Origin: Niabella soli DSM 19437
GTDB lineage: Bacteria > Bacteroidota > Bacteroidia > Chitinophagales > Chitinophagaceae
Assembly: GCF_000243115.2 (NCBI RefSeq)
Contig: NZ_CP007035.1
Coordinates: 1,550,001 to 1,614,000 of the forward strand
Direction: 5' to 3'
Length of the DNA: 64,000 bases
A model generated the notes under the pieces. The model ran no database searches. It was not told the origin of the DNA and was given only the letters and a program-made list of their open reading frames with translations. The translations under genes were made by a program, and so were the position numbers. Position 1 is the first letter of the stretch, and each line of letters opens with the position of its first letter. This document shows, piece by piece, positions 1-8,553 of this stretch.

Positions 1-2
1 TT

Positions 3-1085
3 TTATTTATTTGCCTGTTCAAACTGCTTCATAAAATCGACCAGCTTTTGCACGGTTAACAAAGGCATGGCATTGTAGATACTGGCACGCATCCCCCCGG
101 TTGTTCTATGTCCTTTAAGATTCACAAAACCCTTAGCCGCTGCTTCCTTTAAAAATTGATCATCCAGTTGGTGGCCCTTTGTGATGAAAGGTACATTCAT
201 AATAGAACGATCTTCTTTGGCCGCGGTGCCACTAAATAATTCAGAATTATCTAAATACTCATATAAGGCATTGGCTTTATCAATATTCACTTTAGCAATA
301 GCTTCCACCCCGCCCTGTTCTTTCAACCACTCATACACCAGCTTGCACAGGTAAATACCATAAGTGGGTGGTGTATTAAACATAGAACCATTATCTGCAT
401 GGTTTTTATAGTTCATCATAGCCGGAGTAAAATCAATCGCATTACCCAACAGTTCTTCTTTTACGATCACCACACATACGCCTGCCGGCCCCATATTTTT
501 TTGTGCCCCCGCATAGATCAAGCCGAAATTTGTTACATCATAATACTTAGATAAAATATCCGAAGACATATCGCCCACCAGGGGTACCTTACCGGTATTA
601 GGCAGTTCATTAAAGCGGGTACCGTAAATGGTGTTATTAGTGGTGATATGAAAATAGTCCGCTCCCAGATCAAATTTTGATTGATCCAGTTTGGGAATAT
701 AGCTAAAGGTTTTGTCGGCAGAACTGGCCACCACATTCACTTTCCCATACCGCCCTGCTTCTTTAATTGCCTTTGTTGACCATACGCCGGTATCAACATA
801 ATCAGCTTTATTATTCCGGTTCATCAGGTTAAGCGGCACCATTGCAAACTGGCTGGTGGCGCCTCCCTGCAGGAACAATACTTTATAGTTATCGGGTACC
901 TGCATCAGTTCCCGTAATAATTGTTCAGCAGATTCAATAATGGCCATATAATCTTTTGATCGATGGCTCATTTCCATTACCGACATCCCGGTGTTATCGT
1001 AATTGAGCAACTCTTTTTGTGCTTTTGCTAATACTGCTTCAGGTAACGCGCCCGGTCCGGCTGAAAAATTATACACTCTTTCCAT
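3..1085 (-). CDS. serC: Phosphoserine aminotransferase
   Basis: PLP-dependent transaminase of the serine pathway (3-phosphohydroxypyruvate to phosphoserine, using glutamate); in many bacteria it also serves pyridoxal phosphate synthesis. The 360-residue length is typical of the family. The N-terminus MERVYNFSAGPGALP is the family hallmark, HRSKDY near residue 41 and GGATSQF near residue 74 are conserved, and the Schiff-base lysine is K196 in YAGAQKNMGPAGV. The ATG at 1085 gives the standard N-terminus. The stop codon is at positions 3-5, so the gene is complete but anything downstream is outside the window. A serA partner is not visible here. Confidence 0.97.
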   Translation of the reverse strand: MERVYNFSAGPGALPEAVLAKAQKELLNYDNTGMSVMEMSHRSKDYMAIIESAEQLLRELMQVPDNYKVLFLQGGATSQFAMVPLNLMNRNNKADYVDTGVWSTKAIKEAGRYGKVNVVASSADKTFSYIPKLDQSKFDLGADYFHITTNNTIYGTRFNELPNTGKVPLVGDMSSDILSKYYDVTNFGLIYAGAQKNMGPAGVCVVIVKEELLGNAIDFTPAMMNYKNHADNGSMFNTPPTYGIYLCKLVYEWLKEQGGVEAIAKVNIDKANALYEYLDNSELFSGTAAKEDRSIMNVPFITKGHQLDDQFLKEAAAKGFVNLKGHRTTGGMRASIYNAMPLLTVQKLVDFMKQFEQANK

Positions 1086-1213
1086 TCCAAAACTGATTTA
1101 AATGAGGTGCAAAATTACTAAGAACCCGGCACCTGCGGGAATGGTTTTATCAATTTCTAATATCAGCACATTCTATTGAAAATTATTCAATAAAGACCTT
1201 GTTTCTTCTATTT

Positions 1214-1459
1214 TTAACAGGAACAATCCGTTTTAAAGACCCCGTTTACGGCCACGATCTTTGCCACATTGATGGGGGCACCTTCATCCAATACCAGGTA
1301 GTTTCCCCCATTACTGTTTACTATTTCCGAAATAATGCCTTCGGCCCGCTCCCATCCGTTATCATCTATAATTATGGATACTTTTTGCTGCCGCTCTTTT
1401 TCCGCTTTTAATAGCTCCAGAAAACTGTCTGAAGCATCTATAGTACATTTATAATCCAT
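1214..1459 (-). CDS. Small protein resembling Rho-binding antiterminator (Rof)
   Basis: 81 residues beginning MDYKCTIDASDSFLELL and containing LVLDEGAPINVAKIVAVNG. The opening MDYK, the central beta-rich segment and the ending -I-V-A-V-N-G resemble the Rof/YaeO fold family, whose members typically end in IRLDxIVSVNG and inhibit Rho-dependent termination. The match is from memory of the family pattern and is weak, so function is not assigned firmly. A -7-like element TAACTTTG on the minus strand lies at 1478-1485, about 20 bases before the ATG, but no matching -33 was found. A plus-strand ORF over the same bases looks like a shadow. Confidence 0.7.
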   Translation of the reverse strand: MDYKCTIDASDSFLELLKAEKERQQKVSIIIDDNGWERAEGIISEIVNSNGGNYLVLDEGAPINVAKIVAVNGVFKTDCSC

Positions 1460-1638
1460 TGTTTATTTATTTTACTGCAAAGTTATTACAAATAAAAAAT
1501 AATCCATATTCATCAAGGGGCCAGTAATGCACATCAGGGTGTCAATAAAATTGTCTGCACCGGTATACTATTTTACGGGTATTCAGCGTTTTTAGTGTAT
1601 CTATTTACATTTCACTCACACTTTTAAATCGTACTACC

Positions 1639-2088
1639 ATGGATGTTAATAAGATACAAGACAAAATAATTGCCGAATTTGAGCACATGGCCGAAGCTGC
1701 CAGCAAATTCTCCTACTTCAGGCATATACGAAAGCTTTCGAATGACCCTTCTGAACTGGACCCTGCAGAAAAAAACGACCAGAACCTGGTGGCCGGCTGC
1801 CGGAAAAAGGTATGGGTAACGGCAAAGATCGACAACGGGAGGATTTATTTCAAAGCTGACAGCGACAATATCATCACCCGGGGAATGGTAAACCTCATAT
1901 TGAAAGTTTATTCCGGGCAAACCGTTTCCGAGATCACTAATACCGACCTGTATTTTCTGCATGAGATCCGCCTGTTTAATTACCTGTCTGCCGCCTGGCT
2001 AAAGGATCTGTTGTCGATCGTTCAACGGCTTAAATCGCTTGCTATTTTTCAGCATCTCAACTTTTCTGCCGCCAGAACCGCTAAATAG
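1639..2088 (+). CDS. sufE: SufE-family sulfur acceptor
   Basis: 149 residues. SufE proteins accept persulfide sulfur from the cysteine desulfurase SufS during Fe-S cluster assembly in the cytosol. The acceptor cysteine is C54 in NLVAGCRKKVW, the SufE signature, preceded by the expected helix and PAEKNDQNLVAGC. The C-terminal part lines up with the family but the usual HLSPTRSNGL segment reads YLSAAWLKDL. The frame continues normally to the stop, so this is divergence and not a frameshift. The methyltransferase gene starts 11 bases after the stop, suggesting an operon. No sufS, sufB, sufC or sufD lies in the window. Confidence 0.88.
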   Translation: MDVNKIQDKIIAEFEHMAEAASKFSYFRHIRKLSNDPSELDPAEKNDQNLVAGCRKKVWVTAKIDNGRIYFKADSDNIITRGMVNLILKVYSGQTVSEITNTDLYFLHEIRLFNYLSAAWLKDLLSIVQRLKSLAIFQHLNFSAARTAK

Positions 2089-2099
2089 CCGCGTGCCTT

Positions 2100-2855
2100 A
2101 TGCGTAACAGTACCACCCGTTTTAGCAATAGGGTAGATAATTATGTAAAATATCGCCCGCATTATCCTGAAGCTGTTCTTACTTTTCTTGAAAACGATCT
2201 TGGTCTTGCAAAAGAAATGATCATAGCCGATATTGGTTCAGGAACAGGGATTTCTGCCGAATTATTTCTCGAACAGGGATATACTGTTTTGGGTATAGAG
2301 CCCAATCGGGAAATGCGGGAAAGAAGTGTGGCGCTCCTAAAAACATTTCCCAACTTTACCGCTATTGACGGCGCTGCAGAAGCCACTACGCTTCCTTCCT
2401 CAAACGTGGATGTAATTATTGCCGGCCAGGCATTTCACTGGTTTGACCCTGAAAAAACGCGGGCAGAATTTGATCGGATCGTAAAACCCGGCGGTTATGT
2501 AGTACTAATGTGGAACGAGCGGCTAGTGGCATCCGCCTTTGAAAAAGCGTACGAGCAATTCATCATAGCGCACGGCAATCAATACCAGCAGGTAGATCAC
2601 CGCAATATCGACACCCCTTCTATTGAACGTTTCTTTGCGCCGCAACAGGTATTATTAAAAGAATTTCCGAATCAGCAGGTTTTTGATTTAGCGGGACTGG
2701 AAGGCCGGCTGCTGTCCTCCTCTTATATGCCTTCAAAAAGTGAGGCCGGCTATCAAAGTATGATCAGTGATTTACAAATACTTTTCGACAGGTTTCAAAA
2801 GGACGATCGCGTCACCATTCATTACACTACCAAGGCATATACTGCCCGTTTGTGA
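2100..2855 (+). CDS. Class I SAM-dependent methyltransferase
   Basis: 251 residues with a Rossmann methyltransferase core. Motif I is ADIGSGTG at 43-50, the acidic residue after strand 2 is in LGIEPN, and GQAFHWFDPEKTRAEFDRIVKPGG contains the post-motif HWF signature found in the YafE/trans-aconitate-methyltransferase-like group (Methyltransf_11). The substrate is unknown; this group acts mostly on small molecules. It follows sufE by 11 bases and is probably co-transcribed with it. It converges on aqpZ, separated by a hairpin at 2893-2917. Confidence 0.88.
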   Translation: MRNSTTRFSNRVDNYVKYRPHYPEAVLTFLENDLGLAKEMIIADIGSGTGISAELFLEQGYTVLGIEPNREMRERSVALLKTFPNFTAIDGAAEATTLPSSNVDVIIAGQAFHWFDPEKTRAEFDRIVKPGGYVVLMWNERLVASAFEKAYEQFIIAHGNQYQQVDHRNIDTPSIERFFAPQQVLLKEFPNQQVFDLAGLEGRLLSSSYMPSKSEAGYQSMISDLQILFDRFQKDDRVTIHYTTKAYTARL

Positions 2856-2887
2856 TGCGTTGAAATAATACTGGTAAACTACGACAC

Positions 2888-2917
2888 AAAAACAGCGGAT
2901 GAATGATTCATCCGCTG
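2888..2917 (-). terminator. Rho-independent terminator of aqpZ
   Basis: A perfect 12-bp inverted repeat (CAGCGGATGAAT, one-base centre, ATTCATCCGCTG) occupies 2893-2917. On the minus strand it is followed directly by TTTTTGTG, fitting a terminator for aqpZ. On the plus strand the hairpin is followed by CACTATTT, so termination of the methyltransferase transcript is less certain. Confidence 0.8.
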
Positions 2918-2947
2918 CACTATTTATCACCATTTGTTCTAAACGGA

Positions 2948-3661
2948 TCAGCTTTCCTTTTTCTCTATCAAAAGATTCCATACAAATGCGCTCAATGCGG
3001 CGCCAATAGGGGGCGCAATAATAAACAGCCATACCTGTGAAAGCGCTTTACCTCCTGAAAAAATTGCTGGCGCAATGCTTCTGGCGGGGTTTACAGAAAC
3101 ACCGGTAATTTTTATGCCGACGATATGGATCAGTACCAGGCTCAGTCCAATCGCAATACCAGCAAATCCGCCGTGGATGTTTTTAGTTGAGGTAGACCCG
3201 AATATCACTAAAAGAAAAATAAAAGTGAACACTACCTCGGCAACAAATGCAGCGATGGTTTCATACTGATCCAGGTATCCTTCGCCCCAGCCATTGGCAC
3301 CCAATGCCCATTCTTTCATTACAAAACCAGGATGATGACTTACGATAAGATACAAAATAGCAGAACCAATAAGCCCACCTATGATCTGTGCCACTATGTA
3401 GTATGCCGCCTCCCCGGCTTTCATTCGGCCGGCAACCACCATCCCTATTGAAATTGCCGGGTTAATGTGGCATCCGGAGATATGACCGATGGCATAGGCC
3501 ATAGCCACTACGCTTAAGCCAAACGCAAATGCGATGCCCAATAGTCCGACACCGGTAGTACCATCAGCACCGGCAATTACGGCGCTTCCGCATCCCATCA
3601 GTACCAGGACCATCGTTCCCAGCATTTCTGCAAAAAATTTTGACAAGGCTGTTCCTTTCAT
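2948..3661 (-). CDS. aqpZ: Aquaporin Z-type water channel
   Basis: 237-residue MIP-family inner-membrane channel. Both pore motifs are present, NPA at 67-69 (GCHINPAIS) and NPAR at 191-194 (GVSVNPARS). By alignment with E. coli AqpZ the selectivity filter is F47, H179, V188 and R194. Phe and His with Arg indicate a water-selective pore, not a glycerol facilitator; V188 sits where AqpZ has T183. Six hydrophobic segments are visible. It is monocistronic, ending at a strong hairpin and diverging from nothing obvious upstream. Confidence 0.95.
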   Translation of the reverse strand: MKGTALSKFFAEMLGTMVLVLMGCGSAVIAGADGTTGVGLLGIAFAFGLSVVAMAYAIGHISGCHINPAISIGMVVAGRMKAGEAAYYIVAQIIGGLIGSAILYLIVSHHPGFVMKEWALGANGWGEGYLDQYETIAAFVAEVVFTFIFLLVIFGSTSTKNIHGGFAGIAIGLSLVLIHIVGIKITGVSVNPARSIAPAIFSGGKALSQVWLFIIAPPIGAALSAFVWNLLIEKKES

Positions 3662-3792
3662 TTTAAAATAGTTTTAACGTGTTAACATATAAAGGGTTTA
3701 CCTACTAAAGTTAAGTTAAAACGATTACAGGAATTATGAGGAAAGATCACATTTTTCCCACAACAACTAAACGTTCTACTCAATGACGCAGA

Positions 3793-5322
3793 CTATTCAG
3801 CCATTGTTTTTTGCAGCAATGCTTTAAGTGCCGATACCTGTTGCGGGTACTTTGCAGCAACATTAGTTTGCTCACCGGGATCATCGGTTAAATGATATAA
3901 TTGCTCTTCTTTGCTGTACCCCGATTCAATATTAACTCCTCTCATCAATGCGGGACCGTTAGAAGGAGTTATATATTTCCAGCCATCTTTTACAATAGCC
4001 AACGCCTGCTGGTTCCCCGGTTGTTCAATAATGTAATCCCTGTTTTTTGCGCTGGTTCCCAGCAGTGTTGACAGGTAATTCCTGCTGTCTGTAAATTCCG
4101 CTGCAGGAAGTTTTATATGCAGCAACGCCGCAAAGGAAGCCATAAGATCGATCTGGCTCACCAAGGCCGCCGATTTCTTCCCGGCTGCAACCTGTTGCGG
4201 CCACTGAACAATAAACGGAACTCTTGTGCCGGCTTCAAAAGCGCTGTATTTACCACCCCTGTAAATACCACCAGGCTTATAATTTAATTGTTGTGCTGTT
4301 TCCGCAGACTGATCCAGGTAGCCGTCGTTAAGCACCGGACCATTATCACTGCTAAAAATAACAATGGTGTTTTTAAGCAAGCCGCGCTCCTTCAAGCCCT
4401 TCATAATTACGCTCACGGTATGGTCCAGTTCTAAAATGGCATCGCCCCTGTATCCCAGCTTGCTTTTGCCTTTAAACTCCGTTCCCGGCATACGCGGCAC
4501 ATGAATATTATGAATGGCATAATAAAGAAAGAAGGGCTTTTGCTCCTTTAAACTATTATCAATAAACGCCAATGCTTTATTATTAAACACATAGCCCAGC
4601 TCTTCATCCGTCCACTCACTGCGCTTTCCGCCCTTCATAAAGCCGATACGGCCGATACCGTTATTGATATGCCCGTCGTGCCCCTGATTCGGATCATTAG
4701 GCATTTTCAAAAGTTCCGGATGCTCTTTTCCTGTAAGTTCACCCGGATAAGGTTTTTGGTAGTTAACAGCTATCGGATCGCCGGCCTCAAGCCCCAGCGT
4801 CCGTTGGTTTTCCATAAATATTGTGGGCACCCGGTCAGCCGTGGCCGGGAAAATGAAAGAATAATCGAAGCCGATCTCGGCAGGGCCCGGCGTTACTTTT
4901 TTATTCCAGTCGATAGGCGATCGGGCACCCAAACCCAGGTGCCATTTACCCACCACGCCCGTTTGGTAACCTGCCTGTTGAAATACTTTTGGTAAAGTGG
5001 TGATATCGGTGGGGATCACCAGGTTGGCATCTCCCGGAAGAATATTAGTACCTTTCTTTCGCCAGGCATATCTGCCGGAAAGAATGGAGTAACGGGACGG
5101 CGTACAGGTAGATGCCGTGGCATGTGCATTTGAGAAACTGATGCCATTTTGTGCCAGCCGGTCGATATTCGGCGTGGCTATGGCAGTGGCGCCATTGCAG
5201 CTCAGATCACCATAACCCAGATCGTCTGTATAAAGGATCAGTACATTGGGGCGATCGGTTTTTTGTGCGAATAAGCAATAGGTACAAAGGAGCAATGTGC
5301 TGCAGGTAATAAATTTTCTCAT
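3793..5322 (-). CDS. Secreted arylsulfatase-type sulfatase
   Basis: 509 residues with a signal peptide (MRKFITCSTLLLCTYCLFAQ, cleavage likely after residue 20). Sulfatase domain of the S1/alkaline-phosphatase superfamily: metal-binding DD at 33-34 in YTDDLGYGD, and the formylglycine motif C73-T-P-S-R77 followed by LSGR. GKWHLG and SSDNGP are further family motifs. Cys-type sulfatases need an anaerobic or FGE-type maturase, which is not in this window. The likely role is removing sulfate esters from glycans or small aryl sulfates in the periplasm; the substrate cannot be told. A minus-strand TATATTTG (-7-like) lies at 5362-5369. No SusC/SusD pair is adjacent. Confidence 0.94.
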   Translation of the reverse strand: MRKFITCSTLLLCTYCLFAQKTDRPNVLILYTDDLGYGDLSCNGATAIATPNIDRLAQNGISFSNAHATASTCTPSRYSILSGRYAWRKKGTNILPGDANLVIPTDITTLPKVFQQAGYQTGVVGKWHLGLGARSPIDWNKKVTPGPAEIGFDYSFIFPATADRVPTIFMENQRTLGLEAGDPIAVNYQKPYPGELTGKEHPELLKMPNDPNQGHDGHINNGIGRIGFMKGGKRSEWTDEELGYVFNNKALAFIDNSLKEQKPFFLYYAIHNIHVPRMPGTEFKGKSKLGYRGDAILELDHTVSVIMKGLKERGLLKNTIVIFSSDNGPVLNDGYLDQSAETAQQLNYKPGGIYRGGKYSAFEAGTRVPFIVQWPQQVAAGKKSAALVSQIDLMASFAALLHIKLPAAEFTDSRNYLSTLLGTSAKNRDYIIEQPGNQQALAIVKDGWKYITPSNGPALMRGVNIESGYSKEEQLYHLTDDPGEQTNVAAKYPQQVSALKALLQKTMAE

Positions 5323-5399
5323 TTTAAAAAGGTAATTACTCTTTAAAGATCAGGAGCAAAACAAATATACCGATACAACTTAAAATGCAGCATACCCAA

Positions 5400-5600
5400 T
5401 TTAAAATATTGAATGTAAAATACTGAATACACGTTCGCCCCTTTCCGCGCCGCGCCCTCTACGCATTTGTTACCCCTGGCTGCGCCAGGGGCTATGCGCA
5501 TTACGCCCTTCGGGCATTCTCAGGATGAATACGGTACGGTCGATTCGTGACGACCTGAATGCTGAGGATGTATCAAATTATTTTAATGATTTTCAAGAAA
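5400..5600. repeat. Non-coding stretch with small hairpins
   Basis: The roughly 300 bases between the sulfatase start and the BatA stop contain no credible gene. They hold a perfect hairpin CCCCTGG-CTGCG-CCAGGGG at 5473-5491 and a second short one, GCCC-TT-CGGGC, at 5505-5515, followed by a T/G-rich tail. Neither has a good T run, so they look more like a dispersed repeat than a terminator. Confidence 0.4.
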
Positions 5601-5620
5601 TCTGCCCACACGACAGGATA

Positions 5621-6619
5621 TTATGGAAATCTTCTGAAAACCGTATAACGCAGGATAATTTCCAGGAATAAAAGCGCCAGTACCGCCAGCACCAGGGGAA
5701 GGAACATCTCCTCCGTTTTTTTGTATTGTATTACCTCCACCTTGGTTTTTTCCAGTTTATCGATCTGGCTGTAAATAGCCTGTAAAGAGTTTCTGTCTAC
5801 CGCATGATAATAGCGGCCGCCGGTTTCATTGGCGATCTTTTTTAACAGATCTTCGTCAAGAAAATTGCGCACACCGTCTGCCATCTGGTCTTCCGTAAAT
5901 TCACTTACCCCCAACCCAATGCAATACACCCGTACATTATTAGCCTTTGCAATTTCGAGCGCCGTTTGAGGATCGATAATGCGTGTGGGTGGCGCATCTT
6001 CCTTTCCGTCTGTTAATAAAATGATCACTTTGGTTTTGCTGGTTCCCTTCCGGATCCGGCTTACTGCCGTTGCCAGGCCTTCCCCTATCAATGTGCCCGG
6101 TTCAATGTAGCCCCCGTCCATCACCTTAAGGTCCTGCAATTGTTCTAAAAGTGTACGCTTATCAAATGTAAGCGGCACTTTAGTAAAGGCCTCGCCTGAA
6201 AAGATCACCAGCCCGATCCGGTCCGTGGGCCTTTTCTTTACAAAATCAATTGCTACTTCCTTTGCCACCGTAAACCTGCGGGGTTTGATGTCCTGCGTCA
6301 GCATACTTCCGCTAACGTCCATAGTCAGCATAATATCGATCCCCTGTCCTTCGCTCCTGGATAGTTGTTGCTGATGCTGCGGACGTGCCAACGCCGTTAT
6401 TAAAAGCGCAATTGCCAGCATGCGTAAAATAAACGGAAGATGGCGAAACCGGGTTTTAAACGTAGATGGTATCTTGTAATTAATATTCGAAGCCAATATC
6501 GCGCCCTTTCCTGTTTTATCCTTTTTAAGATATTGCCAGATGAGGAAAGGGATGATTGCCATGAAAATAAAATTTTCCGGCCACACAAATACTATATTTT
6601 CAAACCAATCGTATATCAT
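5621..6619 (-). CDS. batA: BatA-like VWA-domain membrane protein
   Basis: 332 residues. Two N-terminal hydrophobic segments (about 15-28 and 63-78), a von Willebrand factor A domain with a complete MIDAS (D101-V-S103-G-S105, then T and D in LLTDGKED), and a C-terminal membrane helix near 307-325. This is the BatA architecture of the Bacteroidota aerotolerance/MoxR-associated cluster, an inner-membrane protein facing the periplasm with a role in stress tolerance or envelope assembly. Its ATG overlaps the upstream stop by four bases (ATGA at 6616-6619). The operon appears to end here; batB, batC and batE are not adjacent. Confidence 0.92.
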   Translation of the reverse strand: MIYDWFENIVFVWPENFIFMAIIPFLIWQYLKKDKTGKGAILASNINYKIPSTFKTRFRHLPFILRMLAIALLITALARPQHQQQLSRSEGQGIDIMLTMDVSGSMLTQDIKPRRFTVAKEVAIDFVKKRPTDRIGLVIFSGEAFTKVPLTFDKRTLLEQLQDLKVMDGGYIEPGTLIGEGLATAVSRIRKGTSKTKVIILLTDGKEDAPPTRIIDPQTALEIAKANNVRVYCIGLGVSEFTEDQMADGVRNFLDEDLLKKIANETGGRYYHAVDRNSLQAIYSQIDKLEKTKVEVIQYKKTEEMFLPLVLAVLALLFLEIILRYTVFRRFP

Positions 6620-7563
6620 TGTTTCACGGTGCCGGGCGCATTTTCTTTTACAACAGGCGCCGGTTGTATTTTTTGTGATTGCTGTTTTATTCCCTCTTCG
6701 ATATGATCAACGGCCTGGTCAACTATTTTATATGCCCCGTTGGTTTCTACAGTAGCAGGTACATATTGCGCAAATTTTACCAGGTCGCACAAGGACAGCA
6801 CTCCGGCAACTTTTGTATAAAGCTCCGCATCCCTGAAAAACGGCTTTACTTTACCAACCAGGCTACCGGAAGTTTGTTGTAACGAATTAACATTTGCCCG
6901 CTCAGACAGGTAGTTTCTGAATATTTCAACCAGCTTTGCATAAAACCGGTTTTCTGTTAACCCCGCCGTTTGCAATGTTTTTAATTCCTGCTTCGCCCGT
7001 GCATAGGCCCCGCGGGCCAACTGCACTTCCTTTCGGGGCTTTTTATTTTCTGTTAGCCGATACACAGCCACTGAGATCAACAACAGGAGCAACGCAATAA
7101 GGTACCACCATTTTTCAAAATCTTTACTGAGGCGGAACGGCACACTGCGCACATCCTGAATATCATGATAAGGCTGGCTGGGATCAAAAGGACTGGTGAA
7201 GACCACTTCAACATAGATCGCTTCCGTTCTTTTATCGGGAGTTAAAGCAATGGGCGGGATCACCCAACGGCCGGAATCAAAACTCGTAAGCCGGTAATAG
7301 TGTGCAATCACTTTCACCCCATCAACTTCTTCATCAGCCACGCTATCCTTCTTCAGAAATTCAAAATGCGGGATGGAATCCAGCCTGAAAGAAGGCTCTT
7401 TTCCTTTATCCGCTTTTATTTCCAGTTTTAATAAAAGCGGTTCGCCAATTAATATCTTTTGTTTATCAACGGAAGCCTTTACCGTTGCTTCCTGAGCAGG
7501 AGCTGTAAACGTCAGCAGCAACAGCCCCAATACAACCAATATCCCAGCTCCGTTCTTAATCAT
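6616..7563 (-). CDS. BatD-like single-span protein of the MoxR operon
   Basis: 315 residues: signal peptide (MIKNGAGILVVLGLLLLTFTAPAQ), a periplasmic beta-rich region to about 148 that resembles BatD-type domains (VDKQKILIGEPLLLKLEI), one membrane helix (about 151-168, WWYLIALLLLLISVAVYRL) and a basic helical cytoplasmic tail. Such proteins sit between the DUF58 and VWA genes in this operon type. The start codon overlaps the DUF58 stop as TAATG, and the stop overlaps BatA, so all are translationally coupled. Function beyond operon membership is unknown. Confidence 0.82.
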   Translation of the reverse strand: MIKNGAGILVVLGLLLLTFTAPAQEATVKASVDKQKILIGEPLLLKLEIKADKGKEPSFRLDSIPHFEFLKKDSVADEEVDGVKVIAHYYRLTSFDSGRWVIPPIALTPDKRTEAIYVEVVFTSPFDPSQPYHDIQDVRSVPFRLSKDFEKWWYLIALLLLLISVAVYRLTENKKPRKEVQLARGAYARAKQELKTLQTAGLTENRFYAKLVEIFRNYLSERANVNSLQQTSGSLVGKVKPFFRDAELYTKVAGVLSLCDLVKFAQYVPATVETNGAYKIVDQAVDHIEEGIKQQSQKIQPAPVVKENAPGTVKQ

Positions 7564-8447
7564 TACTTAATTCCACCTTTTACCCTGCTTTTAAAAAAAC
7601 GCCGCAGTACATTTATATAATCATCGCCGGTCTTTAAATGCAACAAGTCGCTGTTCGCTTTTTTAAATACCTCTGCGCAGTAAGCGGTGCGCTGAAAAAA
7701 AGCTTCTTCGTATTTTCGTCTTACATAGGCATTGCCGGAATCCACCCATTGCGTAGCGTCTGTCTCTGCATCCATCAACTGGATCAATCCCGCGTTGGGC
7801 AGTTCCTTATCCATGCGGTCGTACAACCGGATGCCGATCACATCGTGTTTTTTCCCTGCCACCCGTAAGGCGTCTTCATAATTCTTATCAAGGAAATCGC
7901 TTAACAGGAAGGCAATACATCCCTGTTTGGTGGCATTGCTAAAAAAGCGGATGGCTGCGCCGATATTCGTTCCCTTACTGCCCGGCGTTAAGCCCAGCAT
8001 CTCCCGCACGATGAAGAGCGCCTGCTGGCGGCCTTTTTTGGGGGGCACATACAACTCGATCTTATCGCTAAAGAAAATAGCACCCACCTTATCTGCATTA
8101 GCAACAGCCGAAAAGGCCAGCACCGCTGCCAGTTCTGCAGCCAGGTCCCGCTTGCGCCCGTACGACGTTCCAAACAATTCACTGCTGCTGATATCAATAA
8201 GCATCATCACCGTGAGCTCCCGCTCCTCTTCGAATATTTTACTATAGGGATGCCCGATACGGGCGGATACATTCCAATCGATAAAGCGTACGTCATCGCC
8301 CGGCGCATATTCGCGTACTTCTTTAAAGGACATACCCTTTCCCTTGAACGCACTGTGATACTCTCCGGAAAACAATTCTGTTGCCAGCTTTTTGCTTTTT
8401 ATCTCCAGCTCCCGAACTTTTTTTAATATTTGTTCCCGCGTCCTCAG
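7563..8447 (-). CDS. DUF58 domain protein, probable non-ATG start
   Basis: DUF58 family with a degenerate VWA-like fold; partner of MoxR ATPases. Recognisable segments are FSGEYHSAFKGKGMSF, REYAPGDDVRFIDWNVSAR and FEEERELTVMMLIDISSS. The first near-cognate start in the visible ORF would be TTG at 8373-8375, but the same frame stays open to 8459 and encodes TREQILKKVRELEIKSKKL, the amphipathic helix that normally begins this family. No ATG exists there, so I place the start at CTG 8445-8447 (294 residues). Alternatives are TTG 8375 (270 residues) or a sequence error upstream. MoxR lies 106 bases upstream. Confidence 0.85.
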   Translation of the reverse strand: MRTREQILKKVRELEIKSKKLATELFSGEYHSAFKGKGMSFKEVREYAPGDDVRFIDWNVSARIGHPYSKIFEEERELTVMMLIDISSSELFGTSYGRKRDLAAELAAVLAFSAVANADKVGAIFFSDKIELYVPPKKGRQQALFIVREMLGLTPGSKGTNIGAAIRFFSNATKQGCIAFLLSDFLDKNYEDALRVAGKKHDVIGIRLYDRMDKELPNAGLIQLMDAETDATQWVDSGNAYVRRKYEEAFFQRTAYCAEVFKKANSDLLHLKTGDDYINVLRRFFKSRVKGGIK

Positions 8448-8507
8448 TGACTTTAAATTTTAATATTCAGGCATATTGCCATTTACCGAAATTTTCACAT
8501 TCTCACT

Positions 8508-8523
8508 CCCGATAGCCATCGGG
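8508..8523. repeat. Palindrome CCCGATAGCCATCGGG (family of three)
   Basis: 16-base palindrome with one central mismatch, in the MoxR-DUF58 gap, flanked by TTCACAT and TCAAATT words. Near-identical copies lie at 31158-31173 and 32264-32279 in the same kind of flanking sequence. No T run follows on either strand. Confidence 0.6.
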
Positions 8524-8553
8524 ATTCAAATTCTCAAATTTTCAAATTAACCC

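Noticed and set aside
1639-2088. Frameshift in sufE
   Set aside because: The C-terminal part aligns collinearly with SufE in the same frame; the change is substitution, not a shift.
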